Source: Datura wrightii (taxonomy: Eukaryota > Streptophyta > Magnoliopsida > Solanales > Solanaceae). Taken from it: 64,000 nucleotides of DNA. This document shows positions 33,301-46,032 of the stretch, one piece after another; the first letter of the stretch is position 1, and the number at the start of each line of letters is the position of its first letter. A program made the translations under genes and the position numbers. Under the pieces are notes generated by a model, which ran no database searches, was not told the origin of the DNA, and worked only from the letters and a program-made list of their open reading frames with translations. The DNA lies in assembly GCA_035772735.1 (NCBI GenBank), contig JASDFA010000007.1:88784001-88848000 (forward strand). Direction: 5' to 3'.

Positions 33301-35874
33301 TCAATCATCCTCTAAAGTGATGGATGTCTTCTCTCAAATAACGTCCTCACCCCAGTAATGCTTACAACGCTTTCCGTTACCCAAGAATGTGGCACTTCGA
33401 TCTTCTTGCCACAACTCCAGTTTTGGTGCTTCCTTAATCGATGGTTTCGGCAATGGTACTAGAAACCTCATTAACGGTTGAAAGTCATGCTTCCCAAGAT
33501 ACCATTGTGGTTCATTCAACATTTTCACCCTCTCATAAGTATCTTTATCTCCGAAATGATCGGAGCTCACCAATGCTCTTCCCAATGGGTCTCGAGATTC
33601 AACAATCGAAAGAATTTTCTGCTTGATTTAGCATATTGATTTCTGAAAGCTCCTCATATATGGTCAAAAGCTTTGTGGCCTTATATACATCAAATACCTC
33701 CACTTTGTCATGAGCCCGCATGGTTAGCTGCCCTAAAACTACATAAATCAAAGCTCTCTGGTTGCCAAGAAAGGACGTCCCAAAATAAATGGGACTTCCG
33801 CATCCGGCTCAAAATCCAGAACTATAAAATCTACCGGGAAGATAAGGGAGCCCACTTGCACCAACACGTCCTCCACAATGCCATCTGGTCTGGCTAAAGA
33901 ACGGTCCACTAATTGCAAGATCACTGTAGTTGGTCTAGGACTGCCCAGCCCCAACTTCTTGAACACCGATGTCGGCATCAAGTTAATACTCGCTCCCAAA
34001 TTGCATAATCCACGAGCTCGGATACTTTGCCCAATTGTGATTTGAATTGTAAAGCTCCCAGGGTCCTTGAGCTTTTTTGGCAAACGGTTCTGTATCCGGG
34101 AAGTGCACTCCTTAATAAGCACCACCGTAGCATACTCCGTCGATCTGCTTTTGTTAGCAACGATGTCCTTGATATACTTTGCATACTTCAGCACCCCCTG
34201 CAAAACATCAACCAGAGGTAAATTAATGTGTACCTGTTTAAGCACCTCCATGAACTTTTTGAAACAAGCTTCCTCCTTGTGTTTCTTTAATCATTGAGGG
34301 AACGGGGGTGGTGGTCTTTATGCTTCAGCTGCCTTCTCCTTATCCCTCTCATCATCATGTTCCCTATCTTTCTCCACTGCTCCTGACTACTGAGGTGGTC
34401 TTTCTGGTTCCACCTCCTTGAGTTGTAAACCACTCCTTGTGGTCACTGCATTTACTTGCTTGGGATTCGGGTCAGTGTCACTCGGTAGTCCTCCTCTTGG
34501 CCTAGTGTTTTGAGCTCTAGCTAGTTGTCCAAACTGGTAATCCAACGCCTTTGTAGCTAACTGATTGTTCTTTACATCTGCTGCCAATTTCACATAATCA
34601 GCCTGCAATTGAGTTTGGTTAGCTATCATTGTTTTAAACATTTCCTCAATGCTGGTGGGTGAGGGAGGAGGTGCATTGTGTCCTCTATATTGAGTCTGAT
34701 AATTCTACTGCCCTCCTTGATTTCTCTGCGCGCCCTGATTCAAACTCTGCCCTTGATGGCTGTTACTACCCCAAGAGAAATTCGGATGATTCCTCCAATT
34801 CGAGTTGTAGTTGTTGCCATACTGTTGGTGATTATTTCTCGGTACATTCCCCACAAAGTTCACTGAATCTGGATTTGCACCACAACACTCAGCTGAGTGT
34901 TCATTACTACCGCATACTTCACACCAAATCTGCTGCACTACATTAACTGGGGCTTGAGATTGATTCAAGCTCATATTGCTGAAGTGGGTGTTGAGTTGAT
35001 TTTGCAGCGCAGCTATCTGTGCAGCGATAGCTGTAAACCCATCCACTTCCACGACTCCTGCCGTTTTCCTTGTTCCTCCTCTAGAAGAGTCTGCATTCCA
35101 CTCTGGATTTCCCTGCGAAATACGGTTTAACAAAGTATACAGCTCCTCATAAGTCTTTTCTAATGCCTGTCCCCCAGCTGCTGAGTCTAGCAAAATTTTT
35201 GTGTGGGGTTCCAAACCCTCTATGAAAGTATGCACCAGCACATCATTGGACTGGTGATGGTGAGGACAATCCCGTAACATAGATTTGAACCTTTCCCAAG
35301 CTTGATACAGATTCTCCCCCTCTCTTTGTTAAAAACTTAGAATCTGACTTCTAAGTCTTGCTGTTTTCCAGGATGGTATGAACCGTATCAAAAATTTTCT
35401 TACAAGATCATCCCAAGTGGTGATAGAGTTAGGTGGCTCAACTTTCAACCACCTCTTTGCTTCTCCCAATAATGAAAATGGAAATAATGTAAGCCTTACG
35501 TAATCGGATGATACTCCAGCGAGGATGTAAGTGTCACTTATCTCCAGAAAGTTTTGGAGATGTTGTTGTGGATTTTCGTGAGGGAGACCTGTGAATTGCC
35601 CGCTGGTGTGCAGCAATTGCACCATGTTCTGTTTAAGCTCAAACCTCCCTCCTGGCTTAGGTTTGCGAATACTTGATGTAACATTGTTAGTATGTGGGAT
35701 TGCCACTTCGCGAACCGGCCTAGCTGCCATTTCCTCGGGGACTAACACTTCCCTCACAAGTGGTGGATTCAGTTGTTGCTCCAGGATTGTCTGTCTGAGC
35801 AACTGCAGCTTTTTCTCTAGAGCTTCCCTTCTTTGACGATGGAACTGTCTTTCCGGCTCTAAGTATGAATCCAC
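33301..35874 (-). pseudogene. Element C gag-protease with fused pol remnants
   Basis: Collinear with the B gene: gag core (LLGEAKRWLKVEPPN), knuckle CEVCGSNEHSAEC (near 34905), linker, protease DLGA-type motif here NLGASINLMP, where the catalytic D reads N, and ILGRPFLAT. Breaks: stops near 35329, 34705 and 34387, a one-base deletion after ILGRPFLAT (about 33750) and CGA-to-TGA near 33334. Downstream of protease, KPSIKEAPKLEL (near 33420) looks like the linker before an Athila reverse transcriptase, and HYWGEDVI...EKTSITLEDD like the end of integrase, only about 20 codons apart in one frame. As in B, no ATG precedes the N-terminus (TGA 35899-35901, CTG 35893-35895). Confidence 0.8.
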
Positions 35875-36003
35875 CAGCTCCTTGTCTCTTGCCAGTGTTC
35901 AACAGAATTCAGTATCTGCAAAAGATAGGCTAAGATCAAGTTGTCAGCACTTATATAGAAATTGTAAACTAACACTAAGAAAACAATTTTATGAATTGCC
36001 AAT

Positions 36004-36020
36004 CGCCGGCAATGGCGCCA
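36004..36020 (-). other. Primer binding site of C, tRNA-Asp
   Basis: Minus strand TGGCGCCATTGCCGGCG, two mismatches to the tRNA-Asp 3' complement, six bases from the LTR. Confidence 0.85.
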
Positions 36021-36026
36021 AAAACT

Positions 36027-37535
36027 TGTTCGGGCGTTTGGTGACTACACGCAAGTGCACGTGGTCGAACAAGTAGTAAAATGGCTTAAGTAAGCCAAGT
36101 ATCGATCCCACAGGTACTGAACTAAGGTAATAATTAACTCTAGTGTTAATGAACTATAACTTTAAGAATGCAGACAACCAAATGAATAAGATTTTTAGAG
36201 TTTGAGTTACTAACTAATAAGAATCTAAAGCAAAATGATAAAGTGAGTCTGAACAATAGTAATGAGTATGCTGAGGTTAAAACGAACATGCAGGGAAGTA
36301 ATTTATCGATACAATTCAGTTAATCTTTCCTTCGGTTGCTAGTCAAGAATAATTGCCTATGGATTGAAACTTTCGTATCCTACCCAACTTAAGAATCATG
36401 AACCTTCAACCTACATTTCTGTGATAAAAGAATTTCATGTTCTAGCCATACAAAACTGATTCCTTAATTGACTAATAAGACTTTCAGATATATTTCTATT
36501 CTGAATGTAAATCAATTCTCAATTTTTCCAAACTAAGAAGAGATCATATCCTACCAATTCACAACTTTCAAATTTCTTTTATTTTCAAAATCAAAATTGG
36601 ATTTTTTAGATATACATTAACATTGGCCAAACATTAATGCAGTAAGAACAAGAATTCATAGAACAACCATTGAAGAAAAGATGAAAACTAAATTGATCAA
36701 CAATTACATTCCACTACAATTGTTCTTAACCTCAGCAAGAAGTGAATTTAGCCACTCATTTGTGGATTAAACATCATCAAATGAGTATAATTCATACAAA
36801 CAATTGAGATAAAAGAGAAAGAGATAGAGAAGAACCCTAGAATTTTCGTCCCCTCAACTACCTGTAACCCAAGTTCTTGCTCAACCCAGTTAGAATTCTT
36901 AAAAATAAACCTAAGTGTGCTATTTATACTGGTGGGAATTTTTCCCGGAATAACAAGCAACGTGGCACGGAGTGTATCGCGGAGCACTCCCTCCGTCCCA
37001 CGGTGCAAACGCGGACCCTCACTGGAATCAGGTTCCTCAGCACTTTCTCCTTGGCGTGCCACGGCTTGCAACGCGGAGCCAGGCCAACGTGCCACGGCGC
37101 AGTCGCGAACCTTTACTGGAAGTTGATGTCCCAGGTCAATGTCCCCAACGTGCCACGGCTTGTATCGCATGGCATTGCCTCCGTGTCACGGAGGCAACGC
37201 GGACCTTCATTGGAATTGGTCAAACTAAATCATCCGAGGCAGAATGCCTCCGCGATGGTAGCGTGACACGGCTCCATCGCGGAGCCCTTATTTTTACTGC
37301 TCTTCCTTGATCTTTTCCACTGCTCGCTTCCAAGTCCATTCTCGATTTCTTTTTTACCAACATGTATCTTAGCTTTCTAAAATTACATCTTACCTGCAAA
37401 ACAACACTAATCATGTTGGTTAGTATAAATTCACATTTTAACTACAAATCACATGAGAATGCACATAACGATAGATAAACAAGATAAAATGAAGCATTTG
37501 AGTATCACTTGGGCATATAATTATGCCCAAGATCA
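36027..37535 (-). repeat. 5' LTR of element C
   Basis: 1509 bp, with TATA box at 36920-36928 (minus) and CpG hairpins at about 36960-37010 and 37180-37200 upstream of it. Confidence 0.92.
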
Positions 37536-37540
37536 GTACC

Positions 37541-39323
37541 TTTGAAGCTGTTTGCACACTACCATGATGACCTCCAATGGGAAAAGAATGGCATGTTTCT
37601 AAGATGGGCATCATTTCTCCATCAGGAACATATCGGCGAATTATATCATCGTCATATATACGGAAAAGGTAAGGCTCATCCTAATAAAATTTGCAGACAT
37701 CATGCAAAAACCACTTCAGGAAATTCAAACCTTCTAGGCATCACATCACTAGCAAAAAATTTTGCAAAATCAGCAAACCACGAAATTAGATCATGAAAGG
37801 CCACCAAAATATGTTTATTGGGGAATGCATCATTTATGTCAAGGTCTCCAATGGTCCTTCCTTCTTCCTCTAACCGAAAAAGGTGATCAGCCACCTGATT
37901 TTCAGAACCCTGACAATTCTTTACATCGAAATCAAATTCTTGCAAAAAGAGAACCTATCTTATGAGTCTGGGTTCAGAATATTTTTTTTTCCATGAGTTG
38001 TCGGAGTGCAACATGATCTATATGAACCACAACATTCGTACCCAAAAGATAAGCTCGAACTTTTCAAAGGCAAATACAACCACAAGCAACTCTTGCTTTG
38101 TTACTGTGCAGTTTGTTTGAGCTTCATTCAAGGCCTTGATGGTGCAATATATCAAATGAAAGATTTTTTCTTTCCTTTGGCCCAGCACAACCCCTAAAGC
38201 AACACCACTAGTATCACACATTAATTTAAACGGTTTTGACCAATTGGGTGCTACGATGATAGGAGCAGATATGAGCTTCTCCTTCAAAGAAAGGAATGCC
38301 TTCATACAATTATCAAATTGAGCCTCTTTCTCTAACAATCTAAACTAATGGTAAGCCACTTTTTAGAAGTACTTGATGAATCATCTATAAAAACCCGCAT
38401 GACCCAAAAAATTTCATACCTCTTTTATGTATTTTAGGGGTGGTAGCTTTGACATAACTATAATTCTTGCCTGATCTACTTCTATCCCTTTCCCTGAAAT
38501 TTTATGACCTAAAACAATACCCTTTTTCACCATGAAGTGACATTTATCCCAATTTAGGACCAGATTTGTTTCTGCACATCGCTTAAAGACATCAAACAAT
38601 CCTCAATCGAATCTCCTATCATAAGAAATCATCCATGAAGAGTTCCATGATGTCTTCCACTATATCTAAGAATATAGACATTATACACCTTTGAAATGTT
38701 GTCGGGGCATTGCAAAGCCCAAACGGAATTCTTTTAATGCAAAGGTTCCATAATAACAAGTAAAAGTCATTATCTCTTGGTCTTTCGGGGAAATTAAATC
38801 TGATTATACCTAGAATATCCATCAAAGAAGCAATAATAATCTTGTTGAGCTAGTCGATCAAGCATTGGATCCATGAATGGGATAGGGAAATGATCTTTCT
38901 TGGTCCATGAATTCAACTTTTGATAGTACATGCATACCCTCCACCTGCTCCCTAGCCATATGGCTATCATTTCATCTTTCTCATTTGGAACTATGGTACT
39001 TCCTCCTTTTCTAGGTATCCACTCAACCAGACTCACCCAAGTACTATCAACTATCAGAAACACAACCCCCGCATCCAACCACTTGATGATCTCCTTTTTA
39101 ACCACCTCTTGCATAGGTGTATTCAACCATCTTTGATTCTCAATGGATGGGGTGCAATCTTCTTGAAAGTTAATCTTATGGGTGCAAATACCTGGAGGTA
39201 TGCCAATTATATTGGTAATATCAAACCAAGTGCATTAATGCGATTCTTTAAAACCACTTGATGCTCTATTAGTTTAGCAGAGATGATCACCATTAAGGTT
39301 TTATTCACCCCAAGATACACATA
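37541..39323 (-). pseudogene. Element E reverse transcriptase, RNase H and integrase N-terminus
   Basis: Minus strand, read from right to left: pre-RT linker (39127-39323), reverse transcriptase (about 38414-39126) with WVSLVEWIPRKGG, the DGYSRYNQI motif and FMDDF (near 38625), RNase H (37700-38338) with CDTSGVALGVVLGQ and the TVTKQELL motif, then the integrase zinc region with RRYVPDGEM and CHSFP (37541-37640). Several stops and frameshifts; not functional. Continues leftwards at 27498 after element C, and rightwards at 63061 after the F complex. Confidence 0.82.
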
Positions 39324-40992
39324 TGTAATACCCCAAAAGTTTATAAGAATAGATTGGGGGAATTAGAAATGAGTTCTACAGAAAAATCTAGATTTTTGCA
39401 CCAGAACGACTCATGGTACGACTCGTGATAGGAAGTGACGGATCTTAGTCTAAGTCATGGTGGAGTTCTGAAGTTGGTGATCAGGCCACGAGTCACACCA
39501 TAAGTCGTGAGGTGTAGGTACGACTCATGGTTAGAAGCCGTGATGATTTTCCTTATGGTTCCATGGAATGATGTCAAGGATCATGGTATGACTCGTTTTA
39601 GGTAACAATGAGTCGTGGTTAGGATTTGGCAGGTGAAAGTGGGTGATGTCACGATTAACTGTACGACTCGTAGTAGGACACCATGAGTCATGATATGCAA
39701 TTGTGGTGAGATTCAAAGATTCTACAGAGAGAAATAATGGTGATCACGAGAGGTAACCATGAGTCGTTACTTCATGGTACGACTCGTGGTGAGAGTCGTG
39801 ATGACTGGCAGTCCCTGTTTCCTAGACTTTTCATTAAGGGCATTTTCATAGTTCCTAAGCTCCCAAGTCTTAAGCTCCCAAGTCCTAAGCTATGTTAGGA
39901 GGATTTTAAGAGGGTTAAATCTATCCTAATTCATTCAACTCCCACCCATGCAAGAATAAAGGTTTCTCTTTGAAGATCAAGCTTGAAACCCTCCAATTCT
40001 CCTGGGCTTTCAAGGAAGAGTGTGGAATCAGATTACTAGTTATGTAGATCTATGAATGAGAGTTTATTTCACTCTCATGCTGAAAGTTCTCTTCAATTTC
40101 ATGAATTAAGTTCTAGATCTAGTTCATGATCTTATGATGCTTATTCCTAATTCTATGAAATTCTCTATGATTTATCTATAGGTCAATTCCCTTCATGTCT
40201 CAAATCATGTTTTAAGATCTATGGGTAGATTTTATACCTATTTTGATTATTAATTCATAGTTTCAGATTTTAATGAATTTATGCCCAATTATGCAAGTTA
40301 CATGAAAGGGAATGTTTATGATTCTAGTATGATTTTGAATTCTCCTAAGCCCTAAATTATGATCTATGATTTGTAATATCATTTACTTCAAGTACTCTTC
40401 ATGAATTTATGAATTCCAAGTAAAGTGATTTTTCTCAAGCATGTATGTTCTTCATAATTTATGAGTTTATGATTTTGGCCGACTCACGGGCCCTGATTCA
40501 TGGCTAATCATGTATTTCAAGTATGTTATTATTTATCTAGCCATGAACTTCATGTATGACGTCACGATTACTATACGAGCCCTCATGTGTATGTTTTTGA
40601 GAGCAGTGTCTAAGATCAAGTAGGCCCAGCGTTCAGGTAAACCCCGTGGTCTCAGAACTACGCGCCAACGCAGGTTTATATTTACGGACTCTAGGTGGAT
40701 CCCTATTGGTGATATCACATCATGCACGTCCTTGGCCCAGCAAACTTGGAACGGCTTTGCCCACTCGAGCGAGATAGTTGGGGCATCATGTAAGCTCTAT
40801 CATGATGATGTCGGTTAAGACGAGTTCTCTCCTTGTCCCTTTTAATTTATGCATTGTCATGTTTACCATACTTTGGCTCACGTTATGTTTTACAAGGTTT
40901 CTCTTATGATTATGATTATGACTAGAATATGAATAGTTTTGAAAATCTTGACCCTCATGTTTATATTATGACTATCATTGCATGTTTCATAC
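39324..40992 (+). repeat. 5' LTR of element F, part 1
   Basis: Starts TGTAATACCCCAAAAG. Bases 39400-39800 hold about ten copies of short ACGACTCATGG / ACGAGTCRT motifs in both orientations. Ends at the CATAC duplication of solo LTR M (40988-40992). Confidence 0.85.
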
Positions 40993-43900
40993 TGTTACAC
41001 ACCCAAAATATTTTTGGTAATTATTTGATGTTTGTATGTTATGTTAAGGGAAGTATGGGTTGTATATTTTCCATAGATGACAAGGGAAATGTGTATGAAC
41101 GGAAAACCGAAGAGTATGTGAAGTTCATAAGTAAGGGTCAACTTTAAATAATCATATCTCCTAGTATATAATGAATTAGAAGACCCACTATCACATTAAA
41201 GGTATTTGAGTCTAGTTTTCAGAACATCAAACCGCTCGTCAATCGGAGTTCGGAGCAAAAAGTTATAGACATTTTACCGTGATACTATCGGGCAATAATG
41301 AGGCCACCGCCCTAAAAATGGTCACCGCCAAACTTGCTTTATATTTTAAGTCATGACTTATCAAATCATTTTCAATGTTTCCAGAATTAAGGTTCTTGCT
41401 TATCCTCTAAAATTCTCTCAAATTTCCAGCAAACAACTAAGGAAAACACTAAGCTAAACTCCATTAAACTAAAGCTAAGTGAAAGGGATCTACCATAAGG
41501 TCAAGGTGGTGTGTTGGTGGCTGTTTTGGCTGCACTTGGGCAATGTTTCTGTGGTGAATTTTCTGAGTTTTTGAAGATTTCCTAAGCTACATATACGTTC
41601 ACTCTTGGTATGGATTAAACGCAAGTATAAAAGGTAAGGATTCTACTACTATCCTTGCTTGAATATTTTATTATAAGACTAGAAGTTGGAGGTCTGTTTT
41701 GTGTGTTGGTGAACTGTTTTGTTGCGTTTTGGACAGCAACATTGCTGTATTTTTGCACAAGAAGTTGAGGTCAATTACTCCTATTTTTAACCAAGAACAT
41801 ATCCCCAGCAAAAGGTAAGTATTTCACCCCTTTTAAACCTCTCAAATTATAAAGCGAAAATCTAGAAATTGGCAGCTAAGTGAGCTGTCGATGGATTGTT
41901 TGTGAGCTAAGTATTGCTCATTTTCCTTAGGATTTTTGGCTGTTTATTTTTCTATAATTATACTTCATATTGAGGGAAAGAATTACAGCATAACTAATTT
42001 CCTCTTGTTTCTCCCTTAAAAGTTAGTGAAAACTAGTTGAGAAAATGGCTAAATGTTGTTGATATTGCCATGTGTTGTTGTTGCTATTGTGACTGCCATT
42101 ATTTAGTTATTTTGGATGAATTTTGTGCTATATATTAAGCTTGTCATTAGCCTATAAAACCACTGGATTAAGGATGTTGAAGGCTGATCATTGAAATAGG
42201 AAATCGGCTAAGGAAAAGTTTATCAGAGAAAGGTATGTAAGGCATTCTTTGTCGCTTGATTTTCAAGCACGAATTCATGCCGAGGATTAATCCGGAATTC
42301 TCCTGTACTTGAGCTTCTGTAGTAGCATATTATGGTTCCTCCCAGTTGTTAGAATTACTTGGTATTAAGGTGTGTATTTGCTAAAGAGTTGGAACGCATG
42401 AATGTGAAGCGAAGAGAGCAATTGCCTTCTATTATGGTCATAGTTGTAAATTGAGTTTGAAGTCCCCTCAACGTGGGCACTGTGAGCTGGTCCTTTACAT
42501 TATGTTATGTATTTGTGGTTTCAAAGTTGTTTCACATTATGGTTGCTAAGAAATTTGGTAAGCATGGCAAGACGACGACGCGCAGACAAACCTAATAATT
42601 GAAATCGGGTTTTAACTCAATAAGGGCTAACGAGGGTAACGAAACGAAATTTCCTTATGACAGTTACCTACCCTTTTATATTCATGTTTTAAGGTAACTA
42701 GGGCCATGAGATGGTTCCCCGATCCCTCTTCCTTAAGCTAAGTGACTAATTAATGTGTTTCTTTATTAACCAATACGTTAAACTTGGAAAATAAGGCCCG
42801 AATGGATAAACTATTGATATTTCTATGGAACCATATTTATTGGAAGGTTATGCACAATATCTTGATATTAACAGGTTATACGAAAATCATGATATATATG
42901 TATATGCATTTATGCTTACGTTGAAATTACGCGCTAAAGAAGTAAGGATTACCTTGCGAAAATCTATATATGTTTATTAGAGATCTTGAGTTACCTAGAC
43001 CTCCTGAGAATTGTTTAAGGCTTTAAGTAGACACGTTGTATGTTCTTTGAAAGTTGTAGATGTGTAAGGAAATCAACCTAAGAGTAAAGGTTGAGGCTCT
43101 AGTAGCAATGGAGAGGTAAGAGTAAATATTAGACCTTTTAAGGTAAAATTTGAGTTATATGCCCTCTGTCCATAGTTGATTTCAAGAACCTTTGAGAGAT
43201 GTTAAATATGAACAAGACGATGTTTAAGAGATAAGGTTGAAAATTACGTAAAAAGGGAAGTGCGTATAAGAAATTCTTGAATAATGAACACGATAGTAAA
43301 TAATTAAGTAGGGAATTACGAATCCTGGTTGGAAAAAAATTTATGATGAATACAAAAAGTAAAGCCAAAGGTTATTTTTAGATGATAAGTGTTACGATTT
43401 TTAATGAGTTAGGCAAATAGTCAACAAGATTTATCCTGTTCTAATGACATTTAGCAAAAAGGATTATAAATAAAGTTGGTTATGTTCAGTTGTGTTAAGC
43501 TAATGGAAGGCCAGTAAAGTGTTAACTTCTTAAGAAATGATTAGAATCGAATATTTTAAGATAGTGACTCAAGTTAAGGCGAAGTTCTTCATCGTCCTTT
43601 TTAAACAATTATTTTTGATTATTTGTTCTATGAGTTGGAGTAACTTTCTCAAGTTTTAAAGGATTTTTTTCTTGGAATCTTCTAAACTGTTTATAATGCT
43701 GCTAAGCTTTTCTAAGCTCCACATATATTGCAATGTTTCACATGAGCTTTTCCTACGTTGTCTGAAGCACGACTATAAGTCTTTATTTATCTTAAGGCAG
43801 CCCCTAGACAGTTGCCTAGCATTTGTATATTAAAGAGCTCCAAGTTTGAGATACACAAGTTATGTCTTCTTGTTCATAAGTTACCTCGAGATGTGATATG

Positions 43901-45310
43901 ATGTGCAATGAATGAGGTATGCTCACAATTCTTGATATGAAAGTATGAAAGTCAAACGAGTATAAGCGCGAAATGAATGCTAAGATTGTTAATAGGAAAT
44001 GTTAGGTTAAGTGATTTCTCTCCGCTTCTTGTGTTAGAAGTTCTAGGAGATTTTTAAAATCATGAACGTGAGTCTACACATGTCTTTATGATATTCCAGT
44101 TCTAGGAACTTCCCTAGAATTCATTCACAGCATATGTATGTATTTAAATGCTAAATGAAAGACCTATATGTGTATGGGATAATTGTAGTATTAGGGGTCG
44201 TGGTAAGATCCTACACATGTTATAGTTATTGATCAACATATTTTATGGTTTCCAGTATTCAGATACTTAGTATGAGCTCCGTCAGCTCCATTTATGATGG
44301 TGATTAAGATTTGTTTTTATTTTACCCCAGTGTGGTACACCGGCTGGAGATCTTTTTTTTTACCCCGGTATGGTACACCAGCTGGAGATCTTTTTATTTT
44401 ACCCCGATGTGGTACATCGGCCGAAGATCTTTTTATTTTACCCCGGTGTGGTACACGGCTGGAGATATTTTTATTTTACCCCGGTGTGGTACACCGGCTG
44501 GAAGAATTTTATATATGGATTTACGGTTGGCTAGTCGCTGGCATTATAGTTATAGTTTCTTTCTTGTGCATTTCTTAATTGCATTTTCATCTCATTATAG
44601 AGTTATTATCAGATTCCAGTTTCCAGGATTCCAAGTTGTTACCATTCCTTATTCCTGGTTGAGTTATCTTGAGTTAAGTTATGTTATAGTAAGTTGTTAT
44701 CAATTACAAGTTTCAAAGTTCCAGGTTATATTTATCCTTTATATGTTTATGTGCTAAGTTAGTTATTACAGGATTGTTATCTCATGGTTACAGTTTCAGC
44801 CTTACATACTAGTACATTTCATTCGTACTGATGTCCCCTTGCTTGAGGACCTGCGTTCATGCTGGAGGTGCAGGTAGAGGTCAGGATGGCCAGTTGAGTA
44901 GCAGTTCATGAGATCAAGAGATGGTTGGTATGCTCCTTTCTTCCTGGAGCTAGGGCTTAGTTATTTATGCTTGAGTTTTGAGATGCACTTATGGGTAGGT
45001 CGGAGCCCTGTTCCGACCATCAGTCAGTTTACTCTTTAGAGGCTTTGTGGACTTAGTGTGTACAGTGTTATTCAGTTTGTGGCCTCATTGTCTTATTGTT
45101 GCTTGGTTTAGCACACTAATTGCCTTGGTTGCATTTCGATTGTTTACCCCATATTGTTGAGACCTTATGGGTCTAGTTTATTCTTCAGTTGATTGTGATA
45201 AGTGGCCTAGATGGCCTAAGTGTTACAGTTACAAATGTCATATAGACGACTTCTCAATCAATCATGAATCGAGTGCCAATTGCACCCTACCGCAGTTTTG
45301 GGGCGTGACA
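40993..45310 (+). repeat. Solo LTR M (4318 bp, TSD CATAC/TATAC)
   Basis: TGTTACACACCC to GGGGCGTGACA, flanked by CATAC (40988-40992) and TATAC (45311-45315). No internal region or coding domain in 4.3 kb, so I read it as a very long solo LTR. It contains consensus donors AAAG|GTAAG near 41635 and 41815 and AAAG|GTATGT near 42233, a 38-39-bp hairpin minisatellite (44323-44515) and an AGTACATTTCATTCGTACT stem near 44811. Confidence 0.75.
44323..44515 (+). repeat. 38-39-bp minisatellite with internal palindrome
   Basis: Five units starting at 44323, 44361, 44400, 44439 and 44477. The core palindrome is CCGGTGTGGTACACCGG; unit 3 reads CCGATGTGGTACATCGG, changed on both arms so that pairing is kept. 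Confidence 0.9.
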
Positions 45311-45315
45311 TATAC

Positions 45316-45824
45316 TGTCCTACTCTTATGAACTCTTATGTGTTTTGATTAGTCCATTTTACTTACCTTGCATACTCTGTACATTCCAAGTACTGACTGC
45401 ATACTCTATGCTGTATCGTTTCATGATACAAGCCAAGAGTTAAGGGTCAGTATCTCCGTTAGCCGGTCATCAGAGTTCAGTTTAGCCAGTTGTTGGTGAG
45501 TCCTCATCCTTTGAGGTCCTTCAGTTAGTTTTATTGTTGCTAGTTCAGTTTCAGACTTATAGTGAGCTAGGTGGGGTATTCTCCCATCAGCTCGTCAATA
45601 CGTTAGAGGCTTTTCAAACATGGTGTTGTATTCAGTTTAGATTCAGTGTTATGTATTTCCATTGTTCAAATGTTTAATATTCATACTTCCTCTATTTTAG
45701 AATTTAGTTTCTTTCCACCTTGATTATGTTGGGTTAATTATCATGTTCATGCCATGGGTTGACTTGGAGCCATTTATGGTTCTAGGTTCCGTGTCTCAAT
45801 CCGGGCTAAGCTCGGGGCATAACA
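45316..45824 (+). repeat. 5' LTR of element F, part 2
   Basis: Continues part 1 after M (compare uninterrupted 62545-63055) and ends GGGGCATAACA. Holds the hairpin cassette at 45377-45592. Confidence 0.85.
45377..45592 (+). other. Four-hairpin cassette in 5' LTR of F
   Basis: CTGTACATTCCAAGTACTG (45377-45395), TGTATCGTTTCATGATACA (45412-45430), GTCCTCATCCTTTGAGGTC (45500-45518) and a longer AGCT...AGCT stem around GGTGGGG/CTCCCA (about 45565-45592). Confidence 0.75.
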
Positions 45825-45828
45825 AACA

Positions 45829-45841
45829 TGGTATCAGAGCA
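45829..45841 (+). other. Primer binding site of F, tRNA-iMet
   Basis: TGGTATCAGAGCA, exact complement of the initiator tRNA-Met 3' end, four bases after the LTR. Confidence 0.92.
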
Positions 45842-46032
45842 AAGGTTTAGTGTGTCCTAGGGTGTCTGAAAGTTGCATTACGTAGAGTCTTTTTCATGGA
45901 TGTGAAGCGCGCCACACTTATGACGACGAGGCTACAAAGCGTTTTAGGAAATTTCCCTTCTTTCATGATCCATGTTGTGTGATGAAATGTCTCTCTATCC
46001 TTCTAACTCGTGCTATACGCATTTGCAAAATC

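Larger units (their letters stand above)
27504..37535 (-). mobile_element. Element C: complete pol-less Athila-like retrotransposon (10032 bp)
   Basis: LTRs at 27504-28996 (1493 bp) and 36027-37535 (1509 bp); target duplication GCACC (27499-27503) / GTACC (37536-37540), one C-to-T change. Same plan as B but a more distant, older copy: its LTRs differ by small indels and many substitutions, and its genes carry several stops and a frameshift. It keeps about 250 bp of extra pol-derived coding sequence that A and B lack (33301-33600). Confidence 0.93.

Noticed and set aside
44294..44757. Overlapping frames with repeated peptide motifs
   Set aside because: They follow the 38-39-bp minisatellite in LTR M and have no domain.
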